56,368 nt of DNA from DASRHG01 sp035650655. Lineage in GTDB: Bacteria; Desulfobacterota; Binatia; DP-6. A program made the position numbers and the translations under genes. The stretch lies in contig DASRHG010000023.1 in the NCBI GenBank assembly GCA_035650655.1, positions 1-56,368 of the forward strand, written 5' to 3'. The notes below the pieces were generated by a model. That model was given only the letters and a program-made list of their open reading frames with translations, had not been told where the DNA came from and did not search any database. Every line of letters begins with the position of its first letter. Position 1 is the stretch's first letter. Positions 53,582 to 56,368 of this stretch are shown here, one piece after another.

Positions 53582-55126
53582 GTGTCGGTCGACGAGCTGA
53601 TCGTCGTCGAGGGGCGTGCCCCGCTCGTGTGGGTCGCCCCCCACGGCGGGGCACGCGACGCCGCCCGCCGCCCGTGGGCGAGCGGGCCGCTCCGCGTGAA
53701 CGACCTCCACACGGGGGCGCTCGCAACGGAGCTGGCCGCGATGAGCGGCGGCAGCGCGCTCGTCAACGCGACCGCGGATCGGAACGACGTCGACCTGAAC
53801 CGCGTCGGCGAGACGCACGCGCGCGCGCCCTGGTTCCTCGAACGGCTCGCGGGCGTCCTCGAGGCCGCCGTCGCCCGCCACGGCCGCGCGACGGTCCTCA
53901 CCGTCCACGGCTGGAACGTCATCCAGCCGGCGCTCGACGTCGGGCTCGGCTGCGCGCGCGGCGCCGACCCGTACGCCGTCCCGCCGCGCGCGGCGGTGTC
54001 GCCGGCGTTCGCCGCCGCGGCCGTGCGCGGGCTCGTCGACGCGTGCCGCGCGGAGGGCCTTGCGGCGACGGTCGGCGCGCGGTACCCGGCGCGCCACCCC
54101 GAGAACCTCCTCCAGCTCTTCACGCCGCGCTACGCGAACGACGCGCGCTCAGCCGTCCGGCGGCTCGCCGCGCTCGCACCGCGCGTCGACGCCGTGCAGC
54201 TCGAGCTCGGCATCGCGCTTCGCTGGCCCGGGCCGTGGCGCGCGCGGCTCGTCGCCGCCTGCCGCGCGGCGCTCCCGCTCCTCGCGGGCGGTCGCGGGGC
54301 CCGCGCGACGCCGGCGCCCGCCCTCGCGCCCGACGGCGCGCCGGCGGCGCCCGTCGCGCGGCGGCTCGAGTTCGCGAGCGGCGGGCTCTCGGGGCTCGCG
54401 AGCCTCGACGCCGGCCGCGGCGGGCGCCTCCTCCTCTTCCCGCCCTCGGGCGGTCTCCTCCTCTTCACGGGCGAGCGCACGGGGGGCGAGCCGCCCGCCC
54501 GCGTCGGCGGCCTCACCATCGCGCCGGCCGCCGGCGGCGCGACGCGCGTCCGGTACCGCGGCCCGATGCTGCGCTTCCCCGACACGACTGCGTTCCTCGA
54601 CCTGGAGCACGGGCTCCGGAGGGCCGACCTCGTCCCGGCGGACGTGACGCTCGACTTCGTTCCGCGGCACGCCGGCGGCGCGGAGCCCGGCGACTTCGGG
54701 CGCCTCGCCGGCGAGGCGACGCTCGACGGCACCCGCTTCGCCGTCGACGCCGTCGCGTTCGGCGAGGGCGGGGCGGCGCCGGCCCCATGGCCGCGCGTCC
54801 GGCTGGCGCTCCACCTGGGCGCGGACCGCGCGCTCGTCGCGACCATCGCCATCCCGAGCGGCGAGGCGCAGGGCTTCCTCTGCCGCGCCGGCGCGCACGT
54901 CGGCGTCGCGGCGGCCCGGGTCACGCTCGACGCCGACGTCGGCCCGCGCGCGGTCGTCGTCGAGCTTCGGCTCGCCGACGGCGAGCGGCTCCGCATCGAA
55001 GCCCGCGCCCTCCACCGGCTGCCGGTCGTGCGTGTGCGGCCGGCGCCGGTTCGGCTCGACTACCTGGCGTGCGCCGTGGACGGGGGCCCGGTGCCGGCCG
55101 GGTGGTGCGAGGTGGCCGGACTCTGA
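53582..55126 (+). CDS. N-formylglutamate-amidohydrolase-like protein with unknown C-terminal domain
   Basis: 514 residues from a GTG. The first half suggests a zinc amidohydrolase of the N-formylglutamate amidohydrolase/poly-gamma-glutamate hydrolase kind: VWVAPHGGARD, NATADRNDVDLNRVGETH (the DLNR signature), VLTVHGWNVIQ and VQLELGIALRW could give the His/Glu/Arg site. The second half (about 260-510) is beta-rich (ARRLEFASGGLSGLASLDAG; RGPMLRFPDTTAFLDLE) and unknown to me. No signal peptide is present. It is divergent from the phosphodiesterase. Existence as a gene is clear; the activity is a tentative call. Confidence 0.65.
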   Translation: MSVDELIVVEGRAPLVWVAPHGGARDAARRPWASGPLRVNDLHTGALATELAAMSGGSALVNATADRNDVDLNRVGETHARAPWFLERLAGVLEAAVARHGRATVLTVHGWNVIQPALDVGLGCARGADPYAVPPRAAVSPAFAAAAVRGLVDACRAEGLAATVGARYPARHPENLLQLFTPRYANDARSAVRRLAALAPRVDAVQLELGIALRWPGPWRARLVAACRAALPLLAGGRGARATPAPALAPDGAPAAPVARRLEFASGGLSGLASLDAGRGGRLLLFPPSGGLLLFTGERTGGEPPARVGGLTIAPAAGGATRVRYRGPMLRFPDTTAFLDLEHGLRRADLVPADVTLDFVPRHAGGAEPGDFGRLAGEATLDGTRFAVDAVAFGEGGAAPAPWPRVRLALHLGADRALVATIAIPSGEAQGFLCRAGAHVGVAAARVTLDADVGPRAVVVELRLADGERLRIEARALHRLPVVRVRPAPVRLDYLACAVDGGPVPAGWCEVAGL

Positions 55127-55141
55127 TCCGCTCGCGCGCGC

Positions 55142-55157
55142 CGTGCAGCTCTGCACG
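55142..55157. repeat. Short inverted repeat with an extra copy of the arm
   Basis: CGTGCAG-CT-CTGCACG is a 7-2-7 inverted repeat 16 bp after the preceding stop, and a third CGTGCAG begins at 55170. The 157-bp gap is otherwise GC-rich with further short palindromes (for example around 55188-55210). It could end the upstream transcript or serve the downstream gene; no T-run is present. Confidence 0.3.
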
Positions 55158-55283
55158 ACTGCCGCGGTTCGTGCAGCGCTGCCGGCCGGGGCGCCCGAAG
55201 GGGCGCGCCGTTGCAGCCCACCCGTGGCACCTGCGTTGCTCCACGGGGGCGGCCGCGCGCCCCCACCGAGCGGCCGCCCCTGC

Positions 55284-56368
55284 ATGACCCGCTCGCCGCG
55301 ATCCACCCGCCCCGGGTCTCGCACGGCCGTCCTCGCGCTCCTCGCGACGGCGGCCGTCCTCTTCGCCCCCCGCCCCGCGCCCGGGGCGTCGAAGACGCTC
55401 GTCGCCGCGATCGGCGACCCGGTGCCCGGCGATCCGGGCGGGGTCTTCGCCGGGCCGAGCTTCGCCGGCTGGCCGGCCGCGGCCGGCGACGGCTGGGTGG
55501 CCTTCCGCGGCGAGGTCACGGCCGGCGAGAGCCACGAGGAGATCGTCCTCGCGCACATGACGGTCGATCCGCCGACGCGCACGCTCGTCGCCGCGGTCCG
55601 CCAGCCCGCACCGGGCGGCGGGACGTTCAAAGAGTTCCGGCGCCGCGTCGTCAACGCGCACGGCGAGGTCGCCTTCCTCGCGCTCTTGAATCCGCCCCCG
55701 GGCACGGTGATCGACCCGACCGCGCCGACGCCCGCCGGCATCTTCGTCTACCGCAACGGCGAGCTCTCGGTCGTCGCGCGCTCCGGCCAGGCGACCGCCG
55801 GCGGGATCCTCGACCTCGTCGGGAGCGTCGACCCCTCCGACGACCCCGACGCGCCCGACGTCACCGAGCGTGCGCCCGCGATCAACGACGCCGGCGACGT
55901 CGCGTTCGTCACCGCGTTCGCCGGCGGGACGTTCGCCGACGGCGCGATCTTCCTCGCCCCGGCGTCGGGCGGGCTCGTCGAGAAGGTGCACGCGGGGGCG
56001 TCCGTCGAGGGCGGGCAGCTCGTGAACCTCGGCCCGCCGGCGCTGAACGACGCCGGCCGCATCGTCTTCCGCGCGCGCGTCCAGCTCGCGAAGAGCGCCT
56101 TCGAGGGGATCTTCGCCGTCGACGACGGCGCGCCGACGGTGCTCGTGCGCGGCGGCATGCTGCACCCGATGCCGCTCGACCAGACGCTCACCGAGTTCGG
56201 CGACGAGGTCGCGCTCAACGACGCGGGCGACCTCGCGTTCCTCGGCGGTCCGCTCGTCGACCCGAGCCCCGACGCCGACTCGAGCGATGCGGTGCTCGGC
56301 GTGGTCGTCGTGCACGACGGCGTCGCGCACCTCGCGGGGTATCCGGGCGAGAAGCTCTCCGGACACAC
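55284..56368 (+). CDS. Secreted repeat protein, DUF7453-like (3' end outside window)
   Basis: The frame is open for 361 codons from ATG 55284 to the right edge. A signal peptide (TAVLALLATAAVLFAPRPAPGAS) is followed by degenerate repeats of about 70-80 residues with the motif AINDAGDVAFVT, ALNDAGRIVFRA and ALNDAGDLAFLG, each after a short G-I-F-x-x-x-x-G unit. This pattern is typical of DUF7453-type secreted beta-propeller-like proteins in Planctomycetes and deltaproteobacterial relatives. The function is unknown. Third positions are almost entirely G/C, confirming coding. Confidence 0.8.
   Translation, partial: MTRSPRSTRPGSRTAVLALLATAAVLFAPRPAPGASKTLVAAIGDPVPGDPGGVFAGPSFAGWPAAAGDGWVAFRGEVTAGESHEEIVLAHMTVDPPTRTLVAAVRQPAPGGGTFKEFRRRVVNAHGEVAFLALLNPPPGTVIDPTAPTPAGIFVYRNGELSVVARSGQATAGGILDLVGSVDPSDDPDAPDVTERAPAINDAGDVAFVTAFAGGTFADGAIFLAPASGGLVEKVHAGASVEGGQLVNLGPPALNDAGRIVFRARVQLAKSAFEGIFAVDDGAPTVLVRGGMLHPMPLDQTLTEFGDEVALNDAGDLAFLGGPLVDPSPDADSSDAVLGVVVVHDGVAHLAGYPGEKLSGH

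Noticed and set aside
55128..55283. Possible intrinsic terminator after the amidohydrolase-like gene
   Set aside because: Inverted repeats are present but no T-run follows, so the call is not supported beyond a repeat.

Overview
The window is about 56.4 kb of very GC-rich bacterial DNA (roughly 70% or more by eye) with dense gene packing and many 4-bp ATGA/GTGA start-stop overlaps. The mix of hydantoinase/oxoprolinase and class III CoA-transferase genes, an F420-type luciferase-like oxidoreductase, Pst/Pho genes, kdp remnants and multicopper oxidases suggests an uncultivated soil or sediment bacterium, for example Candidatus Rokubacteria/Methylomirabilota or a Binatota-like deltaproteobacterial lineage. 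That placement is inference: no rRNA, tRNA or core phylogenetic marker other than peptide deformylase is visible.

Layout, left to right. 0-1.4 kb: a Fic protein running off the left edge and the C-terminal remnant of a type I restriction specificity subunit. 1.4-8.0 kb (minus): a translationally coupled operon hyuA-hyuB-CoA transferase-CoA transferase. 8.1-11.9 kb (plus): two paralogous membrane histidine kinases in tandem without a response regulator. 11.9-14.4 kb: peptide deformylase, an isoprenylcysteine-methyltransferase-like protein, a luciferase-like oxidoreductase and a methyltransferase relic. 14.4-17.0 kb (minus): DUF47 regulator, PiT phosphate transporter and a beta-hydroxyacid dehydrogenase. 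17.1-21.1 kb (minus): a kdpFAB-sensor kinase-NtrC regulator operon shortened by several internal deletions and frameshifts, with kdpC absent. 21.4-22.4 kb: a TonB-receptor fragment and a lipoprotein.

22.2-36.2 kb (minus) is the most striking block. It looks like one long operon encoding a 1711-residue secreted SdrD-like/beta-helix protein, three consecutive multicopper-oxidase-type polypeptides whose copper-ligand motifs are split between them, a membrane-anchored protein, CopC, a CopC-CopD fusion and a secreted subtilase. Its base composition is visibly less GC-rich than its surroundings.

37.0-50.7 kb is a phosphate/polyphosphate hub. On the minus strand are a porin and an operon ppx/gppA-tmk-like-tmk-like-CHAD-sixA. 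Divergent from it is pstSCAB-phoU behind an 11-bp-periodic Pho-box-like site. Then come hsp20 and convergent phoB-phoR. 50.9-56.4 kb holds a class I glutamine amidotransferase, a convergent intergenic region with overlapping hairpins, a secreted phosphodiesterase/phosphatase-family protein, an N-formylglutamate-amidohydrolase-like protein and the start of a secreted repeat protein.

Functionally the region combines phosphate sensing, uptake and probable polyphosphate turnover (Pst/Pho, PiT/DUF47, Ppx, CHAD, SixA) with an extracellular copper-oxidase system. The best candidates for undescribed biology are the split multicopper-oxidase operon and the Ppx/double-TMK/CHAD/SixA operon.
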